Assembly: GCF_001507645.1 (NCBI RefSeq)
Contig: NZ_CP013909.1
Coordinates: 2,232,001 to 2,296,000 of the forward strand
Source of the DNA: Hymenobacter sedentarius
Lineage (GTDB): Bacteria; Bacteroidota; Bacteroidia; Cytophagales; Hymenobacteraceae
Direction of reading: 5' to 3'
DNA: 64,000 nucleotides
A model generated the notes under the pieces. The model did not search any database and had not been told where the DNA came from. It saw only the letters and a program-made list of their open reading frames with translations. Shown one piece after another: positions 34,287-43,330 of the stretch (its first letter is position 1; every line of letters starts with the position of its first letter). The translations under genes were made by a program, and so were the position numbers.

Positions 34287-37200
34287 ATTCCTCCAGCTAC
34301 TCAGCACACTCCTGCTCCTGACCAGCCTTGCCCACGCGCAGGTGGCGCCACCTCCTCTCTGGCACAACCAGCCGCGCACCATGCGCTACCACCCCGAAGG
34401 AACCGATTTCGTCATCACCAACGGCACCCGCCGCTTCAATCGCGCCCTTTACGGTACCAATACTGCCTTCCGTGTGGAGGCTGGCGACCTGCCGGAAATG
34501 GCACTGTACCTGCCCGGCATGGGCGGCAACCTGAAGTTTGGCCTGCTGGCCAATGGTCAGAGCAAGTGGCTGATAAAGGCCGAAAGCATAACGGCCCACT
34601 ACCGGCCTGGTGCCATGCTCTACGACATCACCGACCCGCTGCTGGGGGCCGGGAAGCTGCACCTGGAAGTGCTGGCCCTGGCCAATGCCGAAGGCGTGGT
34701 GGTGAAAGCAAGGTTTGAAAATGTGCCTGCCAAAAAGGTGCAACTGCTGTGGGCTTTCGGTGGCGTCACGGGCAAGAAATTCAGTCGCGACGGCGACATT
34801 GGGGCCGACCCCGAATCGAGCTTTTATCTAAAGCCGGAGTACTGCCAGGGCAATGCCTTTGCGCTGCAAAAAAGCACGTTTGCGCTCACTTATGGGATAG
34901 GGGAGAAGCCCACCAAAGCAGTGGCCGCCGCGGCTGGAAACGGGGTGCCCGCGCCGAAAATCCTGACCGGAACATTCCCCACCAAATCAAAGAGCCACGT
35001 GGCCGATGCCGCGCAGCAGGAGTCGCCGGCGCAGCTGTGGGCTTCCGGCGCATCGGCCACGCCGGTGGTGGTGGGCTTGGTGCCCGTGCGGGCGGGGGAT
35101 GAGCTGTATTTCACGGTGCAAAAACCGGCTGGCGCGGCCGCTGCAACTGTGGCTTATTCCGCATTGCCAGCCGCTTTTGCTCGTGCCGAGGCGGCCCGGC
35201 AAGTGCTGGCCGGCCGCGTACGCGTGGTCACGCCGGACCCGTACATCAACACCCTCGGCGGCGCATTGGCCGTGGCGGCCGATGCCATTTGGGAAGCCCC
35301 CTCCTACATGCACGGGGCCGTGGCTTGGCGCATGCGGCTCAACGGCTGGCGCGGGCCCTACGCCGCCGACCCGCTGGGCTGGCACGACCGCGGCCAGTCG
35401 CACTTCCGGGCCTACGCCAAGTCGCAGCTCATCAGCCCCGCAACCGGCCCGGTGGTGATGGACACCGCCCTGCACCTGGCCCGGCACCTTGAGAAGTTGG
35501 GCACGGCCGTGTTCAGCAGCGGCTACATCAGCCGTAACCCCGACGGCGACTTTAGGCCCCACCACTACGACATGAACCTGGTGTACATTGATGCCCTGCT
35601 ACGGCACCTGCACTGGACTGGCGACCTGGCTTTTGCCCGCGAGATGTGGCCGGTGCTCCAGCGCCACCTGGCTTGGGAAAAACGCAACTTTGACCCCGAC
35701 AACGACGGCCTCTACGACGCCTACGCCGCCATTTGGGCCAGCGACGCCCTGCAGTACAGCGGCGGCGCCGTCACGCACACCTCGGCCTACAACTACTTCG
35801 CCAACCAGCAAGCCGCCGCCTTGGCCCAACTGCTGGGCGAAGACCCCGTGCCTTACCGCCGGGAGGCAGCCCATATTCACCAAGCCCTCAACAGCCGCCT
35901 GTGGCTAGCGCCGCAGGGCTGGTTTGCCGAGTACCAGGATGCGCTGGGGCTGCAGCAGCGCCACCCCGCCGCCGGCCTCTGGACGGTGTATCACGCGCTG
36001 GATTCGGAAGTGCCCGATGCTTTTCAGGCCTACCAGCTGCTGCGCTACGTCGACGCTGAAATTCCGCACATCCCCGTGCGCGCCGCTGGCCTGCCCGATG
36101 CCGGCTACCACCTACTGTCTACCACTAACTGGCAGCCCTACGACTGGTCGCTGAACAATGTGGTGATGGCCGAGGTGCTGCACACCACGCTGGCCAACTG
36201 GCAGGCCGGCCGTACCGAGCAGGCCTTTCTGCTTTGGAAAAGCGCCCTGCTCGAAAGCATGTACCTCGGCGCCAGCCCCGGCAACTTCCAGCAGATTTCG
36301 TTTTACGATGCCAACCGCGGCGAGCTGTACCGCGACTTTGCCGACCCCGTCGGCGTGGCGGCGCGCACGCTGGTGGAGGGCCTGTTCGGCATCGTGCCCA
36401 ATGGACTAGAGGGCACCCTGCTTATTAGGCCCGGCCTGCCCCAGGCGTGGAACGAAGCCGCCCTGGCTGTGCCCGGCATCTCCTTCGAGTTTAAGCGGGA
36501 TGGAGCCCGCGACATCTACACCATCCGGCCCGCATTCAGCAAGCCCCTGCGGCTGAAGCTGCAGGTGCAGGCCCGGACGGCAGCTGTGCAATCGGTCACG
36601 CTAAATGGCCAGCCGGTGACATGGCGCAACCTGGATGCCGCGGTGGGCCGGCCGGTAATTGAGCTAAGCAGCACGCCGGCGGTGCAGTATGTCGTCGAAA
36701 TCCGGTGGCAGGGCGACGTGCCCGACGCCGCCACAGCCCAGCCCAACTACCAGGCTGGCGCGCCGCTCACGGTGCGGTTTGCGCACGCGGCCATTGCCCA
36801 GGTTTTCGACCCCCAGCACGTGTTGCAGCAGGTGAAAACTAACGAAAGCGAACTGACCGCTCAGGTGGCTGGAGCCGCGGGCAGCCATACCGCCTTCGTG
36901 CAGCTGCGGCAGGGAGAGCTGAAGTGGTGGGAGCCGGTTGGCGTAACCATTGCGCGTCCGCTGGCTGCTGTACCAGCAGCTCCCGCAACGGGCCCGGCCA
37001 AGTGGGCCGCCGTGGACCTGGCGGCATATTTCAACGACCGGGTGACGCGCATTTTCCAGAATCAATACCTGGCGCCGCGCCCCACTGGGCCCACGCTGCA
37101 ACTGCCCACGCAGGGCATCGGCAACTGGTGCTACCCACTCACGGAAGCGAATATCGATGATGCGGGCCTGCGCCAGCTGGCCGCAACCAGGAACACCATT

Positions 37201-37722
37201 GAGCTGCCCGGCGGCATCCCGCTGCGCACGCCGGGGGCGGCTGATGCCAACAACATCCTGTTCGTATCGCAGTGGAAAAACTATCCCAGCCAGCGCACGC
37301 TGCCGCTCAGCGGCCAGGCCTCGCACGCCTACCTGCTCATGGCCGGCTCCACCAACCCCATGCAAAGCCAGCTGCTTAACGGTGAGGTGCGCATTGCCTA
37401 CACCGATGGCACCACTGATACGCTGCCGCTGCGCAACCCCGACAACTGGTGGCCCATCGAGCAGGACTACGCCGACGACGGCTTTGCCTTCCGCACCGGC
37501 CCGCACCCGTACCGCCTGCACCTGAAAACCGGCCTGCTCACCCGCGAATTTACCCAGTACACGGCCATCAAAGGCTTCAGCACGCGGGCCATCGACGGCG
37601 GTGCGGCCACCGTGCTGGATATGCCCCTGAACCCCCGCAAAAATCTCAAAAGCCTCACCCTGCAAGCCCTCGCCAACGACGTGGTAATTGGGCTGATGAG
37701 CGTGACGCTGCAACGCAATTAA
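34261..37722 (+). CDS. Large (alpha/alpha)6 glycosidase-like protein, probable DUF4450 family
   Basis: 1153 aa secreted protein of unknown specificity. Leader MPGRAWGVRFLQ...SLAHAQ, an N-terminal beta-sandwich (residues about 30-300), then an (alpha/alpha)6-toroid-like region (about 330-720: SYMHGAVAWRMRLNGWRGPYAADPLGWHDRG, YDMNLVYIDALLRHLHWTGD, NDGLYDAYAAIWASDALQY) as in GH63/GH78/GH95-type enzymes, then beta-rich domains. Several Asp/Glu in the NDGLYDAY and WHDRGQ segments are candidate catalysts. The DUF4450 label is from memory of the family's look. An upstream ATG at 34192 is in frame but reads through the palindromic repeat. It might supply the missing alpha-rhamnosidase or a uronidase step. 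Confidence 0.7.
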   Translation: MPGRAWGVRFLQLLSTLLLLTSLAHAQVAPPPLWHNQPRTMRYHPEGTDFVITNGTRRFNRALYGTNTAFRVEAGDLPEMALYLPGMGGNLKFGLLANGQSKWLIKAESITAHYRPGAMLYDITDPLLGAGKLHLEVLALANAEGVVVKARFENVPAKKVQLLWAFGGVTGKKFSRDGDIGADPESSFYLKPEYCQGNAFALQKSTFALTYGIGEKPTKAVAAAAGNGVPAPKILTGTFPTKSKSHVADAAQQESPAQLWASGASATPVVVGLVPVRAGDELYFTVQKPAGAAAATVAYSALPAAFARAEAARQVLAGRVRVVTPDPYINTLGGALAVAADAIWEAPSYMHGAVAWRMRLNGWRGPYAADPLGWHDRGQSHFRAYAKSQLISPATGPVVMDTALHLARHLEKLGTAVFSSGYISRNPDGDFRPHHYDMNLVYIDALLRHLHWTGDLAFAREMWPVLQRHLAWEKRNFDPDNDGLYDAYAAIWASDALQYSGGAVTHTSAYNYFANQQAAALAQLLGEDPVPYRREAAHIHQALNSRLWLAPQGWFAEYQDALGLQQRHPAAGLWTVYHALDSEVPDAFQAYQLLRYVDAEIPHIPVRAAGLPDAGYHLLSTTNWQPYDWSLNNVVMAEVLHTTLANWQAGRTEQAFLLWKSALLESMYLGASPGNFQQISFYDANRGELYRDFADPVGVAARTLVEGLFGIVPNGLEGTLLIRPGLPQAWNEAALAVPGISFEFKRDGARDIYTIRPAFSKPLRLKLQVQARTAAVQSVTLNGQPVTWRNLDAAVGRPVIELSSTPAVQYVVEIRWQGDVPDAATAQPNYQAGAPLTVRFAHAAIAQVFDPQHVLQQVKTNESELTAQVAGAAGSHTAFVQLRQGELKWWEPVGVTIARPLAAVPAAPATGPAKWAAVDLAAYFNDRVTRIFQNQYLAPRPTGPTLQLPTQGIGNWCYPLTEANIDDAGLRQLAATRNTIELPGGIPLRTPGAADANNILFVSQWKNYPSQRTLPLSGQASHAYLLMAGSTNPMQSQLLNGEVRIAYTDGTTDTLPLRNPDNWWPIEQDYADDGFAFRTGPHPYRLHLKTGLLTREFTQYTAIKGFSTRAIDGGAATVLDMPLNPRKNLKSLTLQALANDVVIGLMSVTLQRN

Positions 37723-37743
37723 CGGCTCCTTCTGCTCCCGCTT

Positions 37744-39903
37744 ATGCCTCTAGCTTTTCGATTGTTTCGATTCCTTACCGCCGGCTGCCTTGTGGCGGCG
37801 GTAGGCGACGTGGCCGCGCAGGCGGTGCCCGGTGCTATCGACCGCAAGGCGCTGGTGGAACGCCACCGGGTGGTGAACACTACCACCGACACCCTGGCGT
37901 CGCTGTCGGTGGGCAACGGGGCGTTTGCCTTCACGGCCGATATTACCGGGCTCCAAACCTTCCCGGCTTACTATGAAAAGGGCGTGCCGCTGGGCACCGA
38001 ATCGGAGTGGGGCTGGCACCGTTTTTCCAACAAGGAGAATTACCAGTTCGCCCAAAGTCTGCGCGAGTATGTGCTCAACGGCCACCCCGTGAGATATTCG
38101 GTGCAGGTGAAAACGCCGGGCAACAAAGAGGCCGTCGATTACCTGCGGGCCAATCCGCACCGCTTGCAGCTGGGCAACCTGGGTTTTCGGCTGCTTAAGA
38201 AAAACGGCCAGCCCGCCACCATCCACGACCTGCGCAACATCCGCCAGGGGCTCAACCCCTGGACCGGCGAACTCACCAGCCACTTCACCCTGGAAGGCAC
38301 GGCGGTGGATGTCGTCACCGTTGGCCACCAGCAGCAGGACGCCATCGCCGTGCGTATTAAGTCGGAGCTACTGAAAACCGGCCGCCTGAAGCTGGCGCTG
38401 CGTTTCCCGTTTCCCACCGCGGGCTGGGCTGATGTGGGCACTGACTATTCACATGAAAACCAGCATCGTTCGGCCATCATCAGCCAGCAGAAAGGGGCTG
38501 CGCTGCTGTCGCATCAGGTCGATACTACTCGCTACACCGTGGCGTTGGGCTGGGCCCAGGCGGCCACGCTGGCCCCGGGCGGGGTGCACGAGTTTGTGCT
38601 GAGCCCCGGCAAAGCGGCGGGCGTGTTCGAAGTAAGCTGCCGGTTTGCGCCCCGCCGGGCCACCGTGCCGCTGGTCTCGTTTGCCGCCACGCGCGCCAAC
38701 AGCCGGCAGCAGTGGGAAGCATTCTGGAAGAGCGGGGGCGCTGTCGATTTCAGTGGCAGCACCGACCCGAGGGCCCGGGAGCTGGAGCGGCGCATTGTGC
38801 TGTCGCAGTACCTCACCAAGCTGCAGAACGCCGGCTCGCAGCCGCCGCAGGAAACCGGCTTGGTGCTCAACAGTTGGTACGGCCGGCCCCACCTCGAAAT
38901 GCACTGGTGGCACTCGGCCCACTTCGCGCTCTGGGGCCGCCCGGCCCTGCTCGAAAAAAGCCTGACCTGGTACGGCCGGCCAGACGTGCAGGCCGAGGCC
39001 CGCGGCATTGCCCGCCGCCAGGGATACGACGGCGTGCGCTGGCAAAAGATGACCGACCCCTGGGGCGAGGAAGGCCCATCGTCTGTCGGGGCATTTCTGC
39101 TCTGGCAGCAGCCCCACACCATCTACTTCGCTGAAGAAGCTTACCGGGCGCACCCCAATGCCGCCACCCTCCAACTGTACCGGGAGCGGGTGTTTGCCAC
39201 CGCCGATTTCATTGCTAGCTACCCTTTTTTTGAGAAAGACAAAAACCGCTACATCCTGGGCAAAGGCGTGATTCCGGCTCAGGAGCGGTTTAACGCCGAA
39301 GACACCTTCAACCCCACCTTCGAGCTGGTGTACTGGCACTGGGCCCTGGCTACGGCCCAGCAGTGGCACGAGCGCCTGGGCCAGCCCCGCAACGCCCGGT
39401 GGGACGAGGTGCTGCAAAAGCTTTCGGCCCTGCCGCAGGCCGGCGGTGTGTACCTGGCCGCCGAAAGCGCCCCCGACTCCTACACCAACCCCGAATATAA
39501 AACCGACCACCCCTCGGTGCTGGCCGCGCTGGGCATGATGCCCGCCACCGGCCAGGTAGACCCAGCCACCATGCGCCGCACCTTCGACTTGATTTGGAAA
39601 GACTGGAGCTGGGACAAAACCTGGGGCTGGGACTTCCCCATGACGGCCATGACCGCCACCCGCCTCGGCCTGCCCGACCGCGCCGTGGACGCCCTGCTCA
39701 TGAAGGTGCGTACCAACACCTACCTGCCCAGCGGCCACAACTACCAGGAAGGCCGTCTGCCCATCTACCTGCCCGGCAATGGCGGCCTGCTCGCCGCCGT
39801 GGCCCTCATGTGCGCCGGCTACGACGGCTGCCCCACCCCAAACCCCGGCATTCCCAAAACCGGCTGGCAGGTGCGCTGGGAAGGCTTGCAGAAAATGCCC
39901 TGA
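37744..39903 (+). CDS. Secreted (alpha/alpha)6-barrel glycosidase-like protein (GH65/GH95-like)
   Basis: 719 aa, 21 bp after the preceding gene and surely cotranscribed. A signal peptide to about residue 26 is followed by a beta-sandwich domain (VGNGAFAFTADITGLQTFPAYYEKG, typical of GH65/GH95 N-domains) and a helical barrel (ETGLVLNSWYGRPHLEMHWWHSAHFALWGRP, AEDTFNPTFELVYWHWAL, WSWDKTWGWDFPMTAMTATRLG). The LEMHWWHSAHFALWG motif closely resembles the substrate-binding region of GH95/GH65 enzymes. No exact family or substrate can be assigned; an exo-acting hydrolase for a terminal sugar on RG-I is the best guess. Confidence 0.72.
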   Translation: MPLAFRLFRFLTAGCLVAAVGDVAAQAVPGAIDRKALVERHRVVNTTTDTLASLSVGNGAFAFTADITGLQTFPAYYEKGVPLGTESEWGWHRFSNKENYQFAQSLREYVLNGHPVRYSVQVKTPGNKEAVDYLRANPHRLQLGNLGFRLLKKNGQPATIHDLRNIRQGLNPWTGELTSHFTLEGTAVDVVTVGHQQQDAIAVRIKSELLKTGRLKLALRFPFPTAGWADVGTDYSHENQHRSAIISQQKGAALLSHQVDTTRYTVALGWAQAATLAPGGVHEFVLSPGKAAGVFEVSCRFAPRRATVPLVSFAATRANSRQQWEAFWKSGGAVDFSGSTDPRARELERRIVLSQYLTKLQNAGSQPPQETGLVLNSWYGRPHLEMHWWHSAHFALWGRPALLEKSLTWYGRPDVQAEARGIARRQGYDGVRWQKMTDPWGEEGPSSVGAFLLWQQPHTIYFAEEAYRAHPNAATLQLYRERVFATADFIASYPFFEKDKNRYILGKGVIPAQERFNAEDTFNPTFELVYWHWALATAQQWHERLGQPRNARWDEVLQKLSALPQAGGVYLAAESAPDSYTNPEYKTDHPSVLAALGMMPATGQVDPATMRRTFDLIWKDWSWDKTWGWDFPMTAMTATRLGLPDRAVDALLMKVRTNTYLPSGHNYQEGRLPIYLPGNGGLLAAVALMCAGYDGCPTPNPGIPKTGWQVRWEGLQKMP

Positions 39904-40335
39904 GACCAGGCCACTCCTGACAGCATTGGACTGAAAAAGCTCGGGGCTTTGGCCTGGGTGGCTAAATAACTGAGGTTCAAAGGAGCCATTTCGCTGTCGC
40001 CCCTGCTGGATGGGCATGCGGCCGTAGTTGCGCTGCTAATGCAATTGCCAGTCACCAGCTTGGCGAGGGTACGTTGGCCAAAGCTTTTTACCCGTGGGCC
40101 TGCAGCAGATCCACTTCTTGCTCGTGCAGCGCTTCGCTTAACTTGGCGTAAGGGCGACCACAGCGGCCTGGAACATGCGGGACATCCGGTAACTCGCTTC
40201 CCTGTCGCCGGGTGGATTCAGCTGTTCTGCGGCAAAGCGCTGCTACCGCTAGCCGGCCAATCCCGGGAGTAACTATACTGGCTAGTGGTAAATGCCTAGT
40301 TAAAAAGCAGGGGCTGAGCAGGACCTTGCCGCCGC
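39904..40335. other. 432-bp convergent intergenic region, no gene recognised
   Basis: This lies between convergent units ending at 39903 (+) and 40336 (-). Short open frames on both strands (for example 40088-40402 minus) have no recognisable family and poor coding character. I see no clear terminator. It could contain decayed sequence. Confidence 0.4.
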
Positions 40336-41562
40336 CTATTTCCAATGAACCTGCAGCGGGACAGCCAGGCGCTGGGCAAACTCGGCCAGGTAAGTATCCC
40401 ACGCTTGCGCGGAGGCAAACTGTCCGTTTTTCTGCCAGCCAAACCCGGCGTAAAACACCACCACATCCTGTTGAGGCTTGGTCACGACGTAGAGCTGGGT
40501 TTGGTCTTTTTCGGGGGTGCGGTGGTCATGATAATCGATGATATAGCGTGGGGCTGCCACCACAGCGGTGCCCAGATAGGAGTCGTCAATCTTCTCCCAG
40601 TAGCGAAACCAACCCGCTTTGGGGTCGGCCTTTACCTCTCCTTTTACCACCCCATTCTGGGCATGCAGCGTCAGGCCGATGGTGCAATTGGGCAGGGCAG
40701 GTGTACTGCGGATATGCTCTTCGTAGCGGGTGAGGTTGCTGCCCAGGTCGAGGCTGATGATTTTCTTCTCCGTCACCTGGTGGCCGGCTGCATCCCAGGG
40801 CGCGTAGGTCAGCTCAAATATCGTGCGGATGGGACCAGTGGCCAGGGTTTTGTAGCTGGTGAAGTTGCGCGACACATACAGCTTGCCCTTGTCCAGTACC
40901 CCCGTGCCGCCGGTGCCGCGGCTGCCGCCCACGTGGTAGGGGTCGTAGCCTTCGCCGGTGTCGGTGTGGTAGGCAAAGGGCTTTTCGTGCACGTGGCGGC
41001 CGTACCATTTGTCGATAATAGGGTAGTCGACGCGCTTCAGCCAGCAGTCCATGCCACTGGTGAGGGTGCCGTTGGGATCTTTGGCCACGGCGAGCTGCTC
41101 GGCCACCGGTCCGTAGGTCCGGAAGGCCACCCGTTCGTTTTCCCAGGCGTAATCGTCGGTGCGCTCCGGCACGAAGCGCGAAAACGTGGTGTGCGGGCTG
41201 GCTGGCGCAGCCGTACCGGCCGGCATACCAATGAGCGTAAACTTCTTGCTGGCTTTGGCCGGCATATCGGTTTGAAACAGCAGCTCCTCGGGCTGGCCAT
41301 CGGCGTTGCTATCTATCAGCTGGCTCACCAGCACCGTACCTGTCTCGTCCTTGACTCGCAGGTTGGCAGGCGCAAACTGGCGTGCAGCCGCGGGCAGCTT
41401 TGCCAAGGGCAGACTGATGGTTTCGACTCGCCGCAGCAGGGGCAGCGGGTTGCGGACGGTGATGGTGGTGGGCTGCGGCTCTGGGCTGGCCGCGCTACCC
41501 ATCAGCAGGGTTGTTGCCGGCAATGCGACCAGGGCAACGGACCAGAGCTTGGATTTATTCAT
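40336..41562 (-). CDS. DUF4861 family secreted protein
   Basis: 408 aa. The leader MNKSKLWSVALVALPATTLLMGSA is followed by an N-terminal beta-sandwich (VRNPLPLLRRVETISLPLAKL) and a body with WENERVAFRTYGP, KRVDYPIIDKWYG, YDPYHVGGSRGTGG and DLGSNLTRYEEH, which I associate with DUF4861. A longer frame opens to 42225 but runs antisense-style through kduI in another frame; the ATG at 41562 fits the leader and lies 12 bp after kduI. It is last in the GH105-DUF2264-KduD-KduI operon, so it likely acts on unsaturated or uronic-acid-containing products. Function not established. Confidence 0.75.
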   Translation of the reverse strand: MNKSKLWSVALVALPATTLLMGSAASPEPQPTTITVRNPLPLLRRVETISLPLAKLPAAARQFAPANLRVKDETGTVLVSQLIDSNADGQPEELLFQTDMPAKASKKFTLIGMPAGTAAPASPHTTFSRFVPERTDDYAWENERVAFRTYGPVAEQLAVAKDPNGTLTSGMDCWLKRVDYPIIDKWYGRHVHEKPFAYHTDTGEGYDPYHVGGSRGTGGTGVLDKGKLYVSRNFTSYKTLATGPIRTIFELTYAPWDAAGHQVTEKKIISLDLGSNLTRYEEHIRSTPALPNCTIGLTLHAQNGVVKGEVKADPKAGWFRYWEKIDDSYLGTAVVAAPRYIIDYHDHRTPEKDQTQLYVVTKPQQDVVVFYAGFGWQKNGQFASAQAWDTYLAEFAQRLAVPLQVHWK

Positions 41563-41573
41563 AATGAGAATGC

Positions 41574-42404
41574 TTAACGCAGGGCGTCGAGGGGCACGGC
41601 GTCCATGTCGGTGTATTCGCGGTTTTCGCCGGCCATGCCCCAGATGAAGGCGTAGGCGCTGGTGCCGCAGCCGGTGTGGATGGACCACGGCGGCGAGAGG
41701 ATGGCCTGCTCGTTGCTCACCCATAAGGGGCGCGTTTCGGTGGGCTCGCCCAGCAGGTGCAGCACGCGCTGGCCGGCGGGCAGGTTGAAGTAGAGGTAGG
41801 CCTCCATGCGCCGGTCGTGGGTGTGGCTGGGCATGGTGTTCCACACCGAGCTGGCTTGCAGCTGCGTGAGGCCCATCGCCAGCTGGCAGCTCTGGATGCC
41901 TTTGGCGTAGATGTACTTGTAGATGGTGCGGCGGTTGGCCGTCTCGGTGGCGCCCATTTCCACGGGCGTGGCTTGGGCCTGCGTGCGCAGGGTGGTGGGG
42001 TGGGCATGGTGGGCCGGGGCCGAGAGCAGGTAGTACTTCGCCGGATTGGCGGCGTCGACGTTGGCAAAGGCCACTTCTTTCGAACCCATTCCGACGTAAA
42101 GACAGTCCTCGTGGCCCAGCTCGTACACCGTGCTGTCCGCCGTTGCGGTGCCCGCACCGCCGATGTTGAGCGCGCCCAGCTCGCGGCGTTCCAGGAAGAA
42201 ATTTGCCTTCAGCGATTCCGGGCACGGCAGCGTCATGGCCGCTTCGGTGGGCTGGGCGCCCCCCACAATCATGCGGTCGTAGTGCGTGTAGGTCAGCTCA
42301 ATTTCGCCAGCGGCGAAGATGGACTCAATCAGGAAATGCTCGCGGATACCACTCGTATTGAGGGTGGCCGTTTCACGGGGGCCGATGGCGAAGCGCTGGG
42401 TCAT
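41574..42404 (-). CDS. kduI: 5-dehydro-4-deoxy-D-glucuronate isomerase KduI
   Basis: 276 aa cytoplasmic cupin-fold enzyme converting 5-keto-4-deoxyuronate (from unsaturated galacturonate) to 2,5-diketo-3-deoxygluconate. Full-family length, with the metal-binding segment PSHTHDRRMEAYLYF near residue 195 and WSIHTGCG near 240. EHFLIESIFAAGEIELTYTHYDRMIVGG is the classic N-terminal region. It acts between the GH105/PL11 products and KduD, whose gene is immediately upstream. Confidence 0.97.
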   Translation of the reverse strand: MTQRFAIGPRETATLNTSGIREHFLIESIFAAGEIELTYTHYDRMIVGGAQPTEAAMTLPCPESLKANFFLERRELGALNIGGAGTATADSTVYELGHEDCLYVGMGSKEVAFANVDAANPAKYYLLSAPAHHAHPTTLRTQAQATPVEMGATETANRRTIYKYIYAKGIQSCQLAMGLTQLQASSVWNTMPSHTHDRRMEAYLYFNLPAGQRVLHLLGEPTETRPLWVSNEQAILSPPWSIHTGCGTSAYAFIWGMAGENREYTDMDAVPLDALR

Positions 42405-42489
42405 GGTTTCAAGGAGAAGGGAGGAATGAAGCAGGTGGAATTAGCGACTGGGAATTCGTCCTTCTCCATTCGTCATTCCTCATTAAAAT

Positions 42490-43254
42490 CTACCGCCCCA
42501 TCCAGCCGCCGTCGACGGTGAGGATGGTGCCGTGCACGTAGTCGCTGGCGGTCGAGGCCAGGAACACGGTGGGGCCTTTGAAATCGTCGGCGGTGCCCCA
42601 GCGGCCGGCCGGAATGCGGCCCAGGATGGTGGTAGACCGGGCGGGGTCGTTGCGCAGGGCCTCGGTGTTATCGGTGGCGATGTAGCCCGGGGCAATGGCA
42701 TTCACGTTGACTCCGCTGCCGGCCCACTCGTTGGCCAGCGCCTTCACCAGGCTGGCGATGGCGCCTTTGCTGGCCGCGTAGCCGGGCACGTTGATGCCGC
42801 CCTGAAAGGACATGAGCGAGGCCGTGAAAATGATTTTGCCCGTGCCCTGCGTCAGCATGCGCCCACCGATGGCGCGGGCCAGCCGAAAGGGCGCATCGAG
42901 GTTAATTGTCAGTACTTCGTCCCAATCGGCATCGCTGTGCTCGGCGGTCGGGGCGCGGCGGATGGTGCCAGCGTTGTTAATCAGGATATCGATGCGTGGG
43001 AAGTCCTGCTGCACCTGGGTCAAAAAAGCGTCTACGGACGAACGCTGGCTGAAGTCTGCCTGGTAGGCCCGGAACTCGCGGCCCAGAACATGGACCTGCC
43101 GCTCGGTATCGTTGCCCATAAGCGCGAGGGTGGCCGACACGCCGATGATGTCGGCGCCGACTTCGGCCAGGGCCAGGGCCATGGCCTGGCCAATGCCTTT
43201 GTTGCAGCCCGTTACCAAGGCGGTTTTACCAGTCAGGTCGAACATTGAATTCAT
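42490..43254 (-). CDS. kduD: 2-dehydro-3-deoxy-D-gluconate 5-dehydrogenase KduD
   Basis: 254 aa cytoplasmic SDR reducing 2,5-diketo-3-deoxygluconate to KDG. TGCNKGIGQA nucleotide-binding loop near residue 15, NNAG near 93, catalytic YAASK near 160, and a C-terminal DGGWMGR typical of KduD. The downstream KDG kinase and aldolase are not in this window. An 85-bp gap to kduI carries an imperfect GAATGACGAATGG-type repeat but no evident promoter. Confidence 0.95.
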   Translation of the reverse strand: MNSMFDLTGKTALVTGCNKGIGQAMALALAEVGADIIGVSATLALMGNDTERQVHVLGREFRAYQADFSQRSSVDAFLTQVQQDFPRIDILINNAGTIRRAPTAEHSDADWDEVLTINLDAPFRLARAIGGRMLTQGTGKIIFTASLMSFQGGINVPGYAASKGAIASLVKALANEWAGSGVNVNAIAPGYIATDNTEALRNDPARSTTILGRIPAGRWGTADDFKGPTVFLASTASDYVHGTILTVDGGWMGR

Positions 43255-43330
43255 AGCGGGCAGGGGAGTGGGCGGCCAGAGTCAGGCGCCCTTTTTCTTC
43301 ACGAGTTAGGCTAAAAGTTGCGGGGTGGGC

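Noticed and set aside
40039..40402. Small open frames on both strands in the convergent gap (77 and 104 codons)
   Set aside because: No family resemblance, no leader or ribosome-binding context, and they overlap each other and the DUF4861 end. A fragment such as GRPYAKLSEALHEQEVDLL hints at decayed coding sequence but is not enough to call.
41563..42225. Upstream extension of the DUF4861 frame to 629 codons
   Set aside because: The extra part runs through kduI in another frame and is Arg/Pro/His rich; the true leader starts at 41562.
42405..42489. GAATGACGAATGGAGAAGG repeats before kduI as a type A site
   Set aside because: Purine-rich and superficially similar, but the 10-bp CAGGAGAG period and the -7 box at 20 bp are absent.
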